Positions 34,368-43,420 of a stretch of 64,000 nucleotides of DNA are shown one piece after another. The notes under the pieces were generated by a model. The model had not been told where the DNA came from. It made no database searches and saw only the letters and a program-made list of their open reading frames with translations. A program made the translations under genes and the position numbers. The first letter of the stretch is position 1. Every line of letters begins with the position of its first letter. This DNA is from JAHIYU01 sp964476155 (GTDB lineage: Bacteria; Krumholzibacteriota; Krumholzibacteriia; LZORAL124-64-63): NCBI GenBank assembly GCA_964476155.1, contig CAYYYS010000001.1, forward strand, positions 1 to 64,000. The letters run 5' to 3'.

Positions 34368-35526
34368 TCACCGGACTGCCCAGTTCACCCTGTTCGTGAT
34401 GTTGACGGTGTTCCTGTCGATGGCCTGCATCGCCCTGGCCACGGAAACGGTGGTCGAAAAATCGCATCCCCAGGACGACCATCACAAAGAAGGTTCGCAG
34501 ACCGTCGAGAGCTGCGGATCGTGTCACAAGTGTGAACAACCGACACGCAAGGATCCCTGCCTCGTGGATTGCCCCCGCTATGCCGGTTACTTCCATAGCC
34601 AGCATGGCGTGGACGACGGGCCCGAAATCGTGATCATCGATCAGTTGGCCAACTACTACCGGCCGGTAGTTTTCGCGCACAAGCTTCACGCCGAGATGTC
34701 TGACATGACCGGCGGATGCGAGAACTGCCATCACTACTCGGAGCAGTCCGGCACTATTCCCGCCTGTCGGGAATGCCATGTGCCCAATTCGATCGATGCC
34801 ACACTGGGTCAACCCGCCCTCAAGGGCGCCTACCATCGACAGTGCATCAACTGCCATCTCGACTGGGCCCACGAAAACGCCTGCGGATTCTGCCACGAGC
34901 AGGTAGCGGGATCCCTGGCGTCCGTTCAACCCGACTCGACCGACATCATCGGTCTCCCCCACCCCAAGATCGAGTCCACGCCGACCTTCACGTATGAGAC
35001 GTCCTATGAAGATGGCCCCCTGGTCACCTTCCACCACGCGGATCATGTGGAGATGTTCGGCCAGCAATGCGTCGATTGCCACCGCGGCGATTCATGTGCG
35101 CGCTGCCACGACAACGCGGACAAGCCTCCCGCCCGCATCGACCACGCCAGCTCTTGCTGCTCGTGCCATGGCGAACGTGACTGTAATTTCTGCCATACGA
35201 ACCAGGCTATCCCCAATTTCACCCATGCGATTTCGACCGGGTGGGATCTGGACCCCTATCACAGCGACATCGACTGTTCGGTCTGTCACGGCGACCCCGA
35301 GACCTTCAGGCATCCGGCAACCCGCTGTGTCAACTGTCACATCCATTGGGAAGTCGGCTCCTTCGACCACGCCGTAACCGGATTGGTCTTTGATGAAGAG
35401 CACGTAGACCTGGAGTGTGAGAATTGCCATCTGGACATGAACTTCTCGGGGGCCCCGTCATGTGAGGAATGTCACGACGAGCCCATGTATCCCGAACGGG
35501 TCCCCGGCAAGCGAAAGCTCCATTGA
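34360..35526 (+). CDS. Secreted multihaem c-type cytochrome with 13 CxxCH sites
   Basis: A signal peptide (hydrophobic core TLFVMLTVFLSMACIALA) is followed by thirteen CxxCH haem-binding motifs in 388 residues, from CGSCH near residue 51 to CEECH near 373. Many His residues lie between them to serve as distal ligands. Spacing in pairs recalls class III cytochrome c3 repeats. It probably takes up or gives electrons in the periplasm with the iron-sulfur and NrfD-like subunits, as in Hmc-like complexes. AGGAGG precedes the ATG. No catalytic motif of nitrite or hydroxylamine reductases (such as CxxCK) is seen. Confidence 0.93.
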   Translation: MLSHRTAQFTLFVMLTVFLSMACIALATETVVEKSHPQDDHHKEGSQTVESCGSCHKCEQPTRKDPCLVDCPRYAGYFHSQHGVDDGPEIVIIDQLANYYRPVVFAHKLHAEMSDMTGGCENCHHYSEQSGTIPACRECHVPNSIDATLGQPALKGAYHRQCINCHLDWAHENACGFCHEQVAGSLASVQPDSTDIIGLPHPKIESTPTFTYETSYEDGPLVTFHHADHVEMFGQQCVDCHRGDSCARCHDNADKPPARIDHASSCCSCHGERDCNFCHTNQAIPNFTHAISTGWDLDPYHSDIDCSVCHGDPETFRHPATRCVNCHIHWEVGSFDHAVTGLVFDEEHVDLECENCHLDMNFSGAPSCEECHDEPMYPERVPGKRKLH

Positions 35527-35541
35527 GGAGTCGACTCACTT

Positions 35542-35575
35542 AAAAAATAAGGAGGGCGCATTGGCGCCCTCCTTA
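35542..35575. terminator. Strong bidirectional terminator
   Basis: TAAGGAGGGCGC pairs perfectly with GCGCCCTCCTTA (12 bp) around ATTG. The minus strand continues into a T-run, ending the tRNA-Gly transcript. On the plus strand it lies 21 bases after the cytochrome stop codon and can end that operon. Confidence 0.85.
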
Positions 35576-35577
35576 TC

Positions 35578-35653
<76 letters not shown>

Positions 35654-35716
35654 ATCAGCTTCATCGTTCGGGACTAAAAATAATACGCCAGGCGGGGTGA
35701 AAGTCAAACCGGAAAA

Positions 35717-36844
35717 TCACTTCCCCACGAGGTTGCGATAGACGGCCAGCGTGTCTTCGGCCGCGCGCGACCAGGAATAGGCTTCCAGCGCCCTCCGACG
35801 AGCCTTCTGACCATATCGCTCGCATTCTTCGGGATCGCCCAGCAATTCCAGTATACGCCCGATCAGGGCCTCGAGATTACCGGAGGGGAAGAAAGGAGCG
35901 CAGTCAGCGCCGGCTTCGACATTGGGTGGAATATCGCTGACCAGACAGCATTTCCCGTAGCTCATACCCTCCAGTAGAGCGATGGACAGACCTTCCAGGG
36001 ACGACGGCAACACCACCAATTCCGCGTTGGTGTAGAGCTCATCCAGAACGGGTCCGTGGACGAATCCCGTGAAGACTGTCCCTTCGGCCGCCTCGTCACG
36101 AAGCCGCTTCGCGTAGCGTTCGGTAAAACCCGCATCTCCGGCAATGACGAGTTTGCAGCGCTCGCGCACGTCCCGCGGCAGGTTGGCGTAAGCCGCCGTG
36201 AGCAGGTGGCAGCCTTTCTCGGGGACCAGACGCCCCACAAAGAGGATATACGGTTTGTCGACACCGAGCTCCCCCATGAGCCTGGGTTCACGCAGGACGG
36301 GTTCGGTGATGCCGTTGGGAATACACACCGTATCCACGCCGTGCTTCTCGCTGAAGTGATCTGCCAGAGCGCGAGAGACGACGATGGTTCGGTTGGGCAG
36401 ACGGGCGCTGGCGTACTCCCCGACCCGTAGGATCCCGGTCGCGAACCGCCCCCACTTCTCACGCTGCCAATCCAGCCCGTGAACGGTGACGACTGTCTTG
36501 CGCCCGCCGAAACATCGCGGCAGACCAGAGAGCAGCCCCGGGCCGAGAGCGTGATAGTGAAGGATATCGTGCCCCGTCCCCAAGGCGTCCCAGGTCGAAA
36601 CCAGGGTATGGGTCATTGCGTCCAGATGCTTGGTGGGAACACTGGCAAGACGACGAACGGTCACGCCGGGCATCTCCGTGGGACCGTCCGCTTCGCTGTA
36701 ATGGGGTCGACTGTACAGGGTGACTTCGATACCGGACGGCGCCAGACGCGCCGCCAGTTCGGCGACATGCTTCTCGATGCCGCCGTGGACCGGGGGGTAG
36801 CCCTTCTGGCCGATCATGGCCACGCGAATCGGCTGTTCGCTCAC
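35717..36844 (-). CDS. Family 4 glycosyltransferase
   Basis: This GT-B enzyme (375 residues) starts RVAMIGQKGYPPVHGGIEKHV, the pattern of rhamnosyl- and related transferases that begin DUF1972-like. Its GT4 motifs are LFVGRLVPEKG and PSSLEGLSIALLEGMSYG. A GTG start with GGGGG upstream is used. It stands downstream of the WbpB-like dehydrogenase and probably adds a sugar during polysaccharide repeat assembly. Confidence 0.87.
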   Translation of the reverse strand: MSEQPIRVAMIGQKGYPPVHGGIEKHVAELAARLAPSGIEVTLYSRPHYSEADGPTEMPGVTVRRLASVPTKHLDAMTHTLVSTWDALGTGHDILHYHALGPGLLSGLPRCFGGRKTVVTVHGLDWQREKWGRFATGILRVGEYASARLPNRTIVVSRALADHFSEKHGVDTVCIPNGITEPVLREPRLMGELGVDKPYILFVGRLVPEKGCHLLTAAYANLPRDVRERCKLVIAGDAGFTERYAKRLRDEAAEGTVFTGFVHGPVLDELYTNAELVVLPSSLEGLSIALLEGMSYGKCCLVSDIPPNVEAGADCAPFFPSGNLEALIGRILELLGDPEECERYGQKARRRALEAYSWSRAAEDTLAVYRNLVGK

Positions 36845-36870
36845 GCGTTACCCCCGGCTGCGCCCGCTAG

Positions 36871-37899
36871 TTAAACCGTGGTAAAGGTCAGGTCCTGCGG
36901 GACACCGCCCTGCTTGATGGAAATGCAGGCCTTCTCCAGAACCTCGACGACCTGAAGCCCGAGCGCACCGTTGCTCAGGGGCGTTTCATTTCCCGCCACG
37001 CAGTTCACGAAGTGGCTGGTCTCCACCTTCAAGGGCTCCACCTGGTCGATCTTGGGGATCAGGATGTCGCCGTGACGATAGGCCAGATGGAATTCGCCGA
37101 ATCCGTCATAATGGGGCATGACATCCACACCCTTGTCGTAGATCCGGACCTTGTCCGTCATGGCCACGTCATCATAGACGATCATCTTCTTGCTGCCAAC
37201 AAAGGTCGCTTCGCGAATCTTGTTGGGATCGAGCCAGCTCACGTGCAGATGCGCCACCTGGCCGCCGGGGTACTCCAGGGTGACAAAAGCCACGTCTTCC
37301 AAATCCTTCTCACGCTGGACGAAGCACTGACCGGTGGCCGACACGCGCGTCGGGGTCGAATCGAACAAGTAATTGAGCATGGCTACATCGTGGGGGACCA
37401 GGTCCCACACCACGTTGACGTCCTTCTGGAAGATGCCGAGGTTCACACGCTGGATGTTGACGTAGTAGATGTCACCCAGCTCGCCCTGCGCTATCAGGTC
37501 CCTGATCATGCGCACAGCCGGCACGAAGAGGAAGGTATGCCCCACCATGACCTGGAGCTGTCGCGCCTTCGCGGCCTCCACGAGTTGGCGGCATTCCTCT
37601 GCGCTGGCGGCCATGGGCTTCTCTATAAACAGGTGCTTGCCGCTTTCCAATACGGCCATGCCCAAAGCGAAATGTGTGGAGACGGGAGTTGCGACAACCA
37701 CGGCCTCAACGGATTGATCGTTGATCACGTCATCCAGCTCTGCGGTTACCTTGGCGTGGGGATAGAGCTGGGACATGTGTTCCCGGCGCCCCTCGTCGAG
37801 GTCGCAAATAGTGACCAATTCCACATCCGGGTGATTGTTGAAATTCCTAATGAGGTTCGGTCCCCAGTAGCCGCATCCGACGGCAGCCATCTTCAGCAT
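36871..37899 (-). CDS. Gfo/Idh/MocA-family sugar dehydrogenase (WbpB/WlbA-like)
   Basis: Proteins of this group oxidise the C3 position of UDP-N-acetylglucosaminuronic acid with NAD. The Rossmann motif GCGYWGPNLIRNF lies at the start, EKPMAAS near residue 95 carries the catalytic Lys, and the C-terminal alpha/beta domain follows (VWDLVPHDVAML). AAGGAG lies 6 bases before ATG 37899; length 342 residues. Position beside a WbpE-like aminotransferase supports a diamino uronic acid route. Substrate is inferred. Confidence 0.85.
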   Translation of the reverse strand: MLKMAAVGCGYWGPNLIRNFNNHPDVELVTICDLDEGRREHMSQLYPHAKVTAELDDVINDQSVEAVVVATPVSTHFALGMAVLESGKHLFIEKPMAASAEECRQLVEAAKARQLQVMVGHTFLFVPAVRMIRDLIAQGELGDIYYVNIQRVNLGIFQKDVNVVWDLVPHDVAMLNYLFDSTPTRVSATGQCFVQREKDLEDVAFVTLEYPGGQVAHLHVSWLDPNKIREATFVGSKKMIVYDDVAMTDKVRIYDKGVDVMPHYDGFGEFHLAYRHGDILIPKIDQVEPLKVETSHFVNCVAGNETPLSNGALGLQVVEVLEKACISIKQGGVPQDLTFTTV

Positions 37900-38040
37900 T
37901 AGTGTCTCCTTCATTCCCGACCAGATTTTGGGCGATCGGACAAAGTAAAGCCGGCCGGTGCCGTTGCACAAGCCGGCCTTTGAAATGTATCGTATCGAGT
38001 TGCGCCGACTTTAGCGTAATCTCCAGCAAACCGGTGCTCG

Positions 38041-38763
38041 TCAATAGCCTCCAGTGCCCCGCATGACCACGGGTACGGTCTTGAAGACGATCTCGAAGTC
38101 CTTGCGCAACGTCCACGTGTTGATGTAGTGGATGTCGAGGCGAACCATTTCCTCGAAAGGGACGTTGCTGCGCCCGCTCACTTGCCAGAGGCCGGTCAGG
38201 CCCGGCGTGACGCGCAGGCGTTCATGGTGCCAGGGCTGGTAGTGGTCCAGTTCGTAGGCGATGGGCGGACGCGGACCGACCAGGCTCATCTCACCCCGAA
38301 TGATATTGAACAGCTGCGGAAGCTCGTCCAACGACGTTTTGCGCAGCCAAGCCCCGATACGGGTGATGCGCGGATCGTCGGTCAGCTTGAAAACGCTCTC
38401 CGGCTTCTCGGTCTTGTCGCTCCCATTGATGAACATGGCGGCGAACTGACGATGAATGGCGTCGTCACTGTTGTGGACCATGGTGCGGAACTTCATGAAC
38501 GGGAAAGGTACCCCGTTCTTGCCGATCCGATCCTGTACGAACAGGACAGGTCCTGGGCTGGACCGTTTCACCAGGATGGAAATGACCAAGAGAACCGGAG
38601 ACAATACCAAGAGAGCGAGTCCTGATAACAGAACGTCGCCAATGCGCTTGCATTGTCCATGGAAACCGGCAGAACGTGACGTGTCGGCTACGAGATAAAG
38701 AGTTGGTCCGGTAGAGACCAGTCCTTCGGCAACAGCCGAGAAAGCCACCGCGTCTTCCTTCAT
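38041..38763 (-). CDS. Polyprenyl-phosphate sugar-1-phosphate transferase (second copy)
   Basis: This is another short-form bacterial sugar transferase (240 residues). It has one N-terminal membrane helix (LLSGLALLVLSPVLLV) and then FMKFRTM, RKTSLDELPQ, GEMSLVGPRPP and TPGLTGLWQVSGRS, the last typical of WcaJ/WbaP-type initiating enzymes. With the copy at 3362-4153 it suggests two different glycan initiators in the genome. Confidence 0.88.
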   Translation of the reverse strand: MKEDAVAFSAVAEGLVSTGPTLYLVADTSRSAGFHGQCKRIGDVLLSGLALLVLSPVLLVISILVKRSSPGPVLFVQDRIGKNGVPFPFMKFRTMVHNSDDAIHRQFAAMFINGSDKTEKPESVFKLTDDPRITRIGAWLRKTSLDELPQLFNIIRGEMSLVGPRPPIAYELDHYQPWHHERLRVTPGLTGLWQVSGRSNVPFEEMVRLDIHYINTWTLRKDFEIVFKTVPVVMRGTGGY

Positions 38764-38893
38764 TGTAGAAATCTCCCTCTGCCAGATCAGAGTGATGCAG
38801 CATTTGGAAACGCGTTAGCTTGTTGCCATCGAGCTCCTTCCGTAGCTCGTGCCCCCCTGAATCGCAGCCCAATTGCTCACGACCCTGGAACAA

Positions 38894-39985
38894 TTATAGC
38901 AAATAATCACACACGAAGTCTACCATTTCGTGCGTCATTTCTGCAAATATCGGCAAGGATACGATATTTTCACATAAAGTCTCCGAAACCGGATATGAAA
39001 GACCTTCAGGGATGAGCCCATTCAGGGCCGGCTGCAGATGGCAAGCGACCGGATAGTGCCGACCGCAAAACACCTTATTCTCCTTCAGGCGAGCAATGAG
39101 GGCCTCGGCCTCGGTGCTCTGGATCGGGAACAAGTGGTGGACAGCCTCTGTCTCCGGAACCAGGGCGGGCATCCGATAGTGTCCTTCAAGTCGCTCACGA
39201 TAATGGGCGGCGATCTCCCGCCGGCTCCGGTTCCAGTCTTCGAGATGCTTCAGTTTGATGTTCAGGATTACCGCCTGGAGGGCATCGAGCCGACCGGTAT
39301 AACCGATGTGATCGTGCAGGTTCTTGTTGCCCTGACCATGGTGACGAAGACTACGCAACAGCCCGGACATCTCTTCATCGTCGGTCGTAACGATACCGCC
39401 GTCTCCGAACCCGCCCAGATTCTTGCCGGGATAGAAACTGAAAGCACCGGCCTTGCCGAGACTGCCGGTCCGGCGTCCCTTATAAAGAGCGCCGTGCGCC
39501 TGACAGGCATCCTCGATGACTGGAATATCACCGACGACAGCCAGGATTTCGTCCATCGGGGCGACGTTGCCGAACAGGTGAACTGGCATCACGGCCTTGG
39601 TCTGGGGTGTGAGAGCGGCGGCCAGGGCGGTCGGATCCATTAGCCAAGTCTCGGGATCCACGTCCGCAAAAACGGGGGTGGCTCCCGTGTACGCGATAGC
39701 CTCCACCGTTGCGATGAAGGTATTGGGCACAGTGACGACCTCGTCCCCGGGACCGATATTCATGGAGCGCAGGATCAAATGCAGCGCCTGGGTTCCGGAG
39801 TCCACGCCCACCGCCTCACGGCAGTTGCAGTAAGCAGCGAAGTTGGTCTCGAAACGCTCGAGTCGTTCTCCGAGAATGAAGGCCGTGTTGTCGACCACGT
39901 CGGCGATAGCCGCATCAAATTCCGCGCGCAAGGGCGCAACCTGGGCCTTGAGATCTAGGAAGGGAACCATGTCTGGGCGCGGCAT
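38894..39985 (-). CDS. DegT/DnrJ/EryC1/StrS-family sugar aminotransferase (WbpE-like)
   Basis: This PLP enzyme transfers an amino group from glutamate to a keto-sugar nucleotide. The PLP Lys is K188 within FSFYPGKNLGGFGDGG, and the conserved VPNTFIAT and IEDACQAHGA are present. The start MPRPDMVPFLDLKAQ is typical; AAGGAG lies 10 bases before the ATG. With the WbpB-like gene it may make the 3-amino group of UDP-GlcNAc3NA. A matching N-acetyltransferase (WbpD) is not seen in the window. Confidence 0.88.
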   Translation of the reverse strand: MPRPDMVPFLDLKAQVAPLRAEFDAAIADVVDNTAFILGERLERFETNFAAYCNCREAVGVDSGTQALHLILRSMNIGPGDEVVTVPNTFIATVEAIAYTGATPVFADVDPETWLMDPTALAAALTPQTKAVMPVHLFGNVAPMDEILAVVGDIPVIEDACQAHGALYKGRRTGSLGKAGAFSFYPGKNLGGFGDGGIVTTDDEEMSGLLRSLRHHGQGNKNLHDHIGYTGRLDALQAVILNIKLKHLEDWNRSRREIAAHYRERLEGHYRMPALVPETEAVHHLFPIQSTEAEALIARLKENKVFCGRHYPVACHLQPALNGLIPEGLSYPVSETLCENIVSLPIFAEMTHEMVDFVCDYLL

Positions 39986-40334
39986 GGGATTGACACTCCT
40001 TTGCTCACGTTTCTCGAGAATGACGAGCCGGCCTGGAGTCTTGAAAAGTACTACCGGTCGCTTCTCTGCTCAATTGCAAATAATTTCATTGCCTTGGAAG
40101 CTAGTATCATACCAGAATCAGTCAAGAGCCCATTGGAAATAACGCCTTCCGGCACAGATCGCATAAAAGGCTTGCGTTCATACCCCGATGGGGTTTATTC
40201 GTCCGAGTCGGGCGATGCTCCGGCACCATCATCCGTGGCCAAGCGTTTACGCCGGGTCCGCATTCGCCATCGTCACGCCGACGCCATTCACGGCCGGCGC
40301 GATCTGCAGATAGCAGCAAAGAGAGGAGCCAGAC
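39986..40334. other. Divergent intergenic region without a recognised gene
   Basis: This gap separates the minus-strand aminotransferase from the plus-strand inositol phosphate synthase. A 114-residue frame starting at 40001 has no similarity I recognise and skewed composition, so it is not called. A minus-strand extended -10 (TGGTATGAT, about 40105-40113) could serve the aminotransferase. A small hairpin, ACCCC-GAT-GGGGT (40182-40194), precedes TTATT. GAGGAG sits before the synthase ATG. Confidence 0.5.
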
Positions 40335-41669
40335 ATGACCACTAGCCTGGACGTCAAGCCTGCAACAGGGAAGCTGGGCATTCTCACGCCAGGCATGGGC
40401 GCCGTGTCCTCGACCTTTATGGCCGGAGTCATCGCGGTGCGCAAGGGCATCCGTCTACCCATCGGCAGCACGACTCAGTTGGGTCACATCAGACTGGGCA
40501 AGCGAACGGATAACCGTCAGCCCCTGATCAAGAACTTCGTACCTCTCACGGAACTGGAGAACATCGTCTTCGGCGGCTGGGACATCTTCGAGGACTCGAT
40601 CTACGATGCCTCCATCACCGCCGGCGTCCTGCCCAAGGATCTCCTGGACGAGATTAAGGACGAGCTGAGCGCCATCAAGCCCATGCCCGCGGTCTTCGAC
40701 AACTACTACGTCAAGAAGCTCGAAGGCACGCACGTCAAGCAGGGTGCCAACAAGCTGGAGCTGGCCGAACAGCTCATGGCCGACATGGCGACCTTCAAGA
40801 CCGAAAACGGCTGCGACCGCCTGGTCATGATCTGGTGTGGATCAACCGAGATCTTCATGAAACCGTCGGATGTTCACCAGACCATCGAGGCCTTCGAAAA
40901 TGGTCTGCGCAACAACCATCCCGACATCGCGCCCAGCATGATCTACGCCTACGCGGCCATCAAGATGGGTGTACCCTACGCCAACGGGGCCCCCAATCTG
41001 AGCGCCGACTTCCCCGCCCTGGAGCAGTTGTCCCACGAGACGGGCACGCCGACCATGGGCAAGGATTTCAAGACCGGCCAGACCTTGATGAAGACCATCC
41101 TGGCTCCCGGATTCAAGGCCCGCCTGCTGGGTATAAACGGCTGGTTCTCCACGAACATCCTGGGCAACCGCGACGGCGAGGTCTTGGATGATCCGGAGTC
41201 CTTCAAGACCAAAGAGGAATCGAAACTCAGCGTGCTGGACACCATCCTGCAGCCCGAGCTTTATCCCGACCTCTACGGCGACCTCTACCACAAGGTGCGG
41301 ATCAACTACTATCCGCCCCGTGGTGACAACAAGGAGGGCTGGGACAACATCGACATCTTCGGCTGGCTGGGACTACCCATGCAGATCAAGGTGGACTTCC
41401 TCTGCCGAGACTCCATCCTGGCCGCCCCGATCGTGCTCGACCTGGCGCTCTTCCTGGACTTGGCCAAACGGGCCGGTCTCGCCGGAATCCAGGAGTGGCT
41501 GTCCTTTTTCTTGAAGAGCCCGGTCACACCCGAAGGTCTGTCCCCGGAACACGACCTCTTCATCCAGCAGAAGAAGATGAAGAACACCCTGCGTTGGATG
41601 ATGGGCGAAGAGCTCATCACCCATCTCGGCCGGGAGTACTACGAGGACATCTCGCTGGACGACCGCTAG
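40335..41669 (+). CDS. ino1: Inositol-3-phosphate synthase
   Basis: The enzyme turns glucose-6-phosphate into myo-inositol-3-phosphate with bound NAD+. The 444-residue product starts GKLGILTPGMGAVSSTF, with a nucleotide-binding fold, and contains GQTLMKTILAPGF and the NGWFSTNILGNRDGEVL stretch conserved in the bacterial long form. Products feed inositol lipids or soluble inositol phosphates. No CDP-alcohol transferase or inositol monophosphatase is nearby. A perfect terminator follows. Confidence 0.93.
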   Translation: MTTSLDVKPATGKLGILTPGMGAVSSTFMAGVIAVRKGIRLPIGSTTQLGHIRLGKRTDNRQPLIKNFVPLTELENIVFGGWDIFEDSIYDASITAGVLPKDLLDEIKDELSAIKPMPAVFDNYYVKKLEGTHVKQGANKLELAEQLMADMATFKTENGCDRLVMIWCGSTEIFMKPSDVHQTIEAFENGLRNNHPDIAPSMIYAYAAIKMGVPYANGAPNLSADFPALEQLSHETGTPTMGKDFKTGQTLMKTILAPGFKARLLGINGWFSTNILGNRDGEVLDDPESFKTKEESKLSVLDTILQPELYPDLYGDLYHKVRINYYPPRGDNKEGWDNIDIFGWLGLPMQIKVDFLCRDSILAAPIVLDLALFLDLAKRAGLAGIQEWLSFFLKSPVTPEGLSPEHDLFIQQKKMKNTLRWMMGEELITHLGREYYEDISLDDR

Positions 41670-41680
41670 TCATCACACAA

Positions 41681-41707
41681 CGAGGGCCGGCGCCACGCCG
41701 GCCCTCG
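41681..41707 (+). terminator. Intrinsic terminator after inositol phosphate synthase
   Basis: CGAGGGCCGGCG pairs perfectly with CGCCGGCCCTCG (12 bp) around CCA, followed by TCTCCTCTTTCC. It lies 11 bases past the stop codon. Confidence 0.85.
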
Positions 41708-41730
41708 TCTCCTCTTTCCCGGATCCGCTG

Positions 41731-42384
41731 ATGCCACTACCCGGACTCGAACACCTGGACTGGACTCTCCGCTGTCTCACCGTTGGACCGTTGATGACGA
41801 ACGCCTATCTCCTGTCAGCCGAATCGGCACAGGCGGCCATACTCGTCGATCCCGGCGATGAGCCGGACACATTACTGGAAGCCATCGAGTCCAGCGGCTG
41901 TTCCTTGACCGCTTTACTTTGTACGCACGGTCATTTCGATCACATCTCGGCCGCTGCCGAAATCCAGAAGGTCTGGGACCTTCCCCTGCTCCTGCACACC
42001 GAGGAGCGCCCTCTGGCCGAACATCTCAATGCCTCGCGCGCCCTGTACGGCTTCCCGTCCGTGACGCTCCCCCGACTGGCGGAGCTGTCCAACGCGAGCG
42101 AAGGCGACCTGCCGTTCGCCGACGGACATTTACGCTGGATCCATACGCCCGGCCACAGCCGGGGACACGTGATTTTCACGTTCGGCGAGACCGCCCTGGT
42201 CGGCGACGTCATCTTCGCGGACTCCATTGGACGGACCGACCTGCCAGGGGGAGATTTCGATACCCTCGCCACGAGCATTCGTCGTCATGTCTACACACTG
42301 GACGAAAAGACCGTGCTCCTTTCGGGGCACGGTCCGGCGACATCTGTCGGTGAAGAAATGCGATCCAATCCGTTCGTCCGTTAG
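41731..42384 (+). CDS. Metallo-beta-lactamase-fold hydrolase (glyoxalase II-like)
   Basis: The 217-residue protein carries the dinuclear metal motif THGHFDH (65-71), a later His in TPGHSRGH, the bridging Asp in LVGDVIFADSIGRTD, and a final GHGPAT. This layout matches the short hydroxyacylglutathione hydrolase-like group, which act on thioesters, though the true substrate is not known. The ribosome site is weak. The 3' end overlaps the convergent ParA gene by 4 bases. Confidence 0.85.
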   Translation: MPLPGLEHLDWTLRCLTVGPLMTNAYLLSAESAQAAILVDPGDEPDTLLEAIESSGCSLTALLCTHGHFDHISAAAEIQKVWDLPLLLHTEERPLAEHLNASRALYGFPSVTLPRLAELSNASEGDLPFADGHLRWIHTPGHSRGHVIFTFGETALVGDVIFADSIGRTDLPGGDFDTLATSIRRHVYTLDEKTVLLSGHGPATSVGEEMRSNPFVR

Positions 42385-43226
42385 CTCTTGCTTTTCTGAG
42401 CATCGAGAGCGGCCTGGTTCAAGGCTTCCAGCTTGTCGCCCTTCTTCTTCTCCAGAGCCTTGTGCCGGCGCATCAGTTCACCCTTGATCCAGTCCCGGAA
42501 CAGGGACGCCCCCAGACAACCCGAATCGTAGGAGAAGATGCTCTTGAAGTGCGAGGGCGCCTCTTCGATCTTGATGTTGTTCGTGATCATGGTCTTGAAG
42601 GCGGCGTGCTTGAACTCGGCACGCATCTGCTTGGCCACATGCTTCTGCAGCTCGGTTCGACCGTCCTTGAGATTCACCAGCACGCCCAAGACCTGCAACC
42701 AGATGTTCTGACGCTCCTGGATCTTCTCGATGGTGGCCCGCAACTGGTGCAAGGTCGAGATGGCCAACCCGGTGCAGGGCGTCGGGATCAGGGCGTAATC
42801 GGCGGACACCAGCGCGTTCTGGGTCAAGATGCCCAGATTGGGCGGCGTATCGATGATGATCCAACCGTAGGACGAAGCCAGCCCCTGAGTCACCTTGAGC
42901 AACCGATCGGTGAGCTGGGTGCGTGAGATGCTGTCCAGGGACGGGCTCGAGGGAATGATGTCGATGTTCTCGTCGAAAACAGTCGACGTGATGCCGTCCT
43001 GAGGCGTAATGGCCCGTCGCAGTACATCGAAAATGGAGCGCGCCGGGGGTTCGCCGGCGGGTTTGCCCAACAACGCGGACGTGGCGCAGCCGTGGGGATC
43101 CATGTCTATAATCAGACAGGATGACGTGATGTCGCTGTATCGTGTCAGTCCGGCGGCGAGATTCAAGGCCGTGGTGGTCTTACCCGACCCGCCCTTGTGA
43201 TTCACGACGGCGATCACGTTGCCCAT
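42381..43226 (-). CDS. Orphan ParA/Soj-family ATPase
   Basis: This is a Walker-type partition ATPase of 281 residues. The deviant Walker A KGGSGKTT (residues 11-18, with signature Lys), IIDMDPHG and IIIDTPPNLG are intact. Such proteins place DNA, chemoreceptors or other cargo using gradients on the nucleoid. No ParB, parS site or cargo gene is next to it, so it is not the usual chromosome parA. The C-terminal tail is Lys-rich (KALEKKKGDK). AAGGGAG precedes ATG 43226; a longer TTG start at 43286 is less likely. Confidence 0.88.
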   Translation of the reverse strand: MGNVIAVVNHKGGSGKTTTALNLAAGLTRYSDITSSCLIIDMDPHGCATSALLGKPAGEPPARSIFDVLRRAITPQDGITSTVFDENIDIIPSSPSLDSISRTQLTDRLLKVTQGLASSYGWIIIDTPPNLGILTQNALVSADYALIPTPCTGLAISTLHQLRATIEKIQERQNIWLQVLGVLVNLKDGRTELQKHVAKQMRAEFKHAAFKTMITNNIKIEEAPSHFKSIFSYDSGCLGASLFRDWIKGELMRRHKALEKKKGDKLEALNQAALDAQKSKS

Positions 43227-43420
43227 GTAGTCGTCTCCCTTTTCAGCTCGGAAGCGGAAATCGTATGGATGGAGGTGAACAAGCAATAATACGCATCACG
43301 CCCATTTACGCAACCCGAATATCAGATGTGATTTATGATAACGAACGCGCAACTGCCGCAACAGTATATGTGACAGCTATTATTACTCGCACAGTCGCAA
43401 TACACATTAACCACAGCATG

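Noticed and set aside
40001..40345. A 114-residue plus-strand frame in the gap before inositol phosphate synthase
   Set aside because: It has no recognisable similarity, no good ribosome site and overlaps the synthase start. It is treated as chance.
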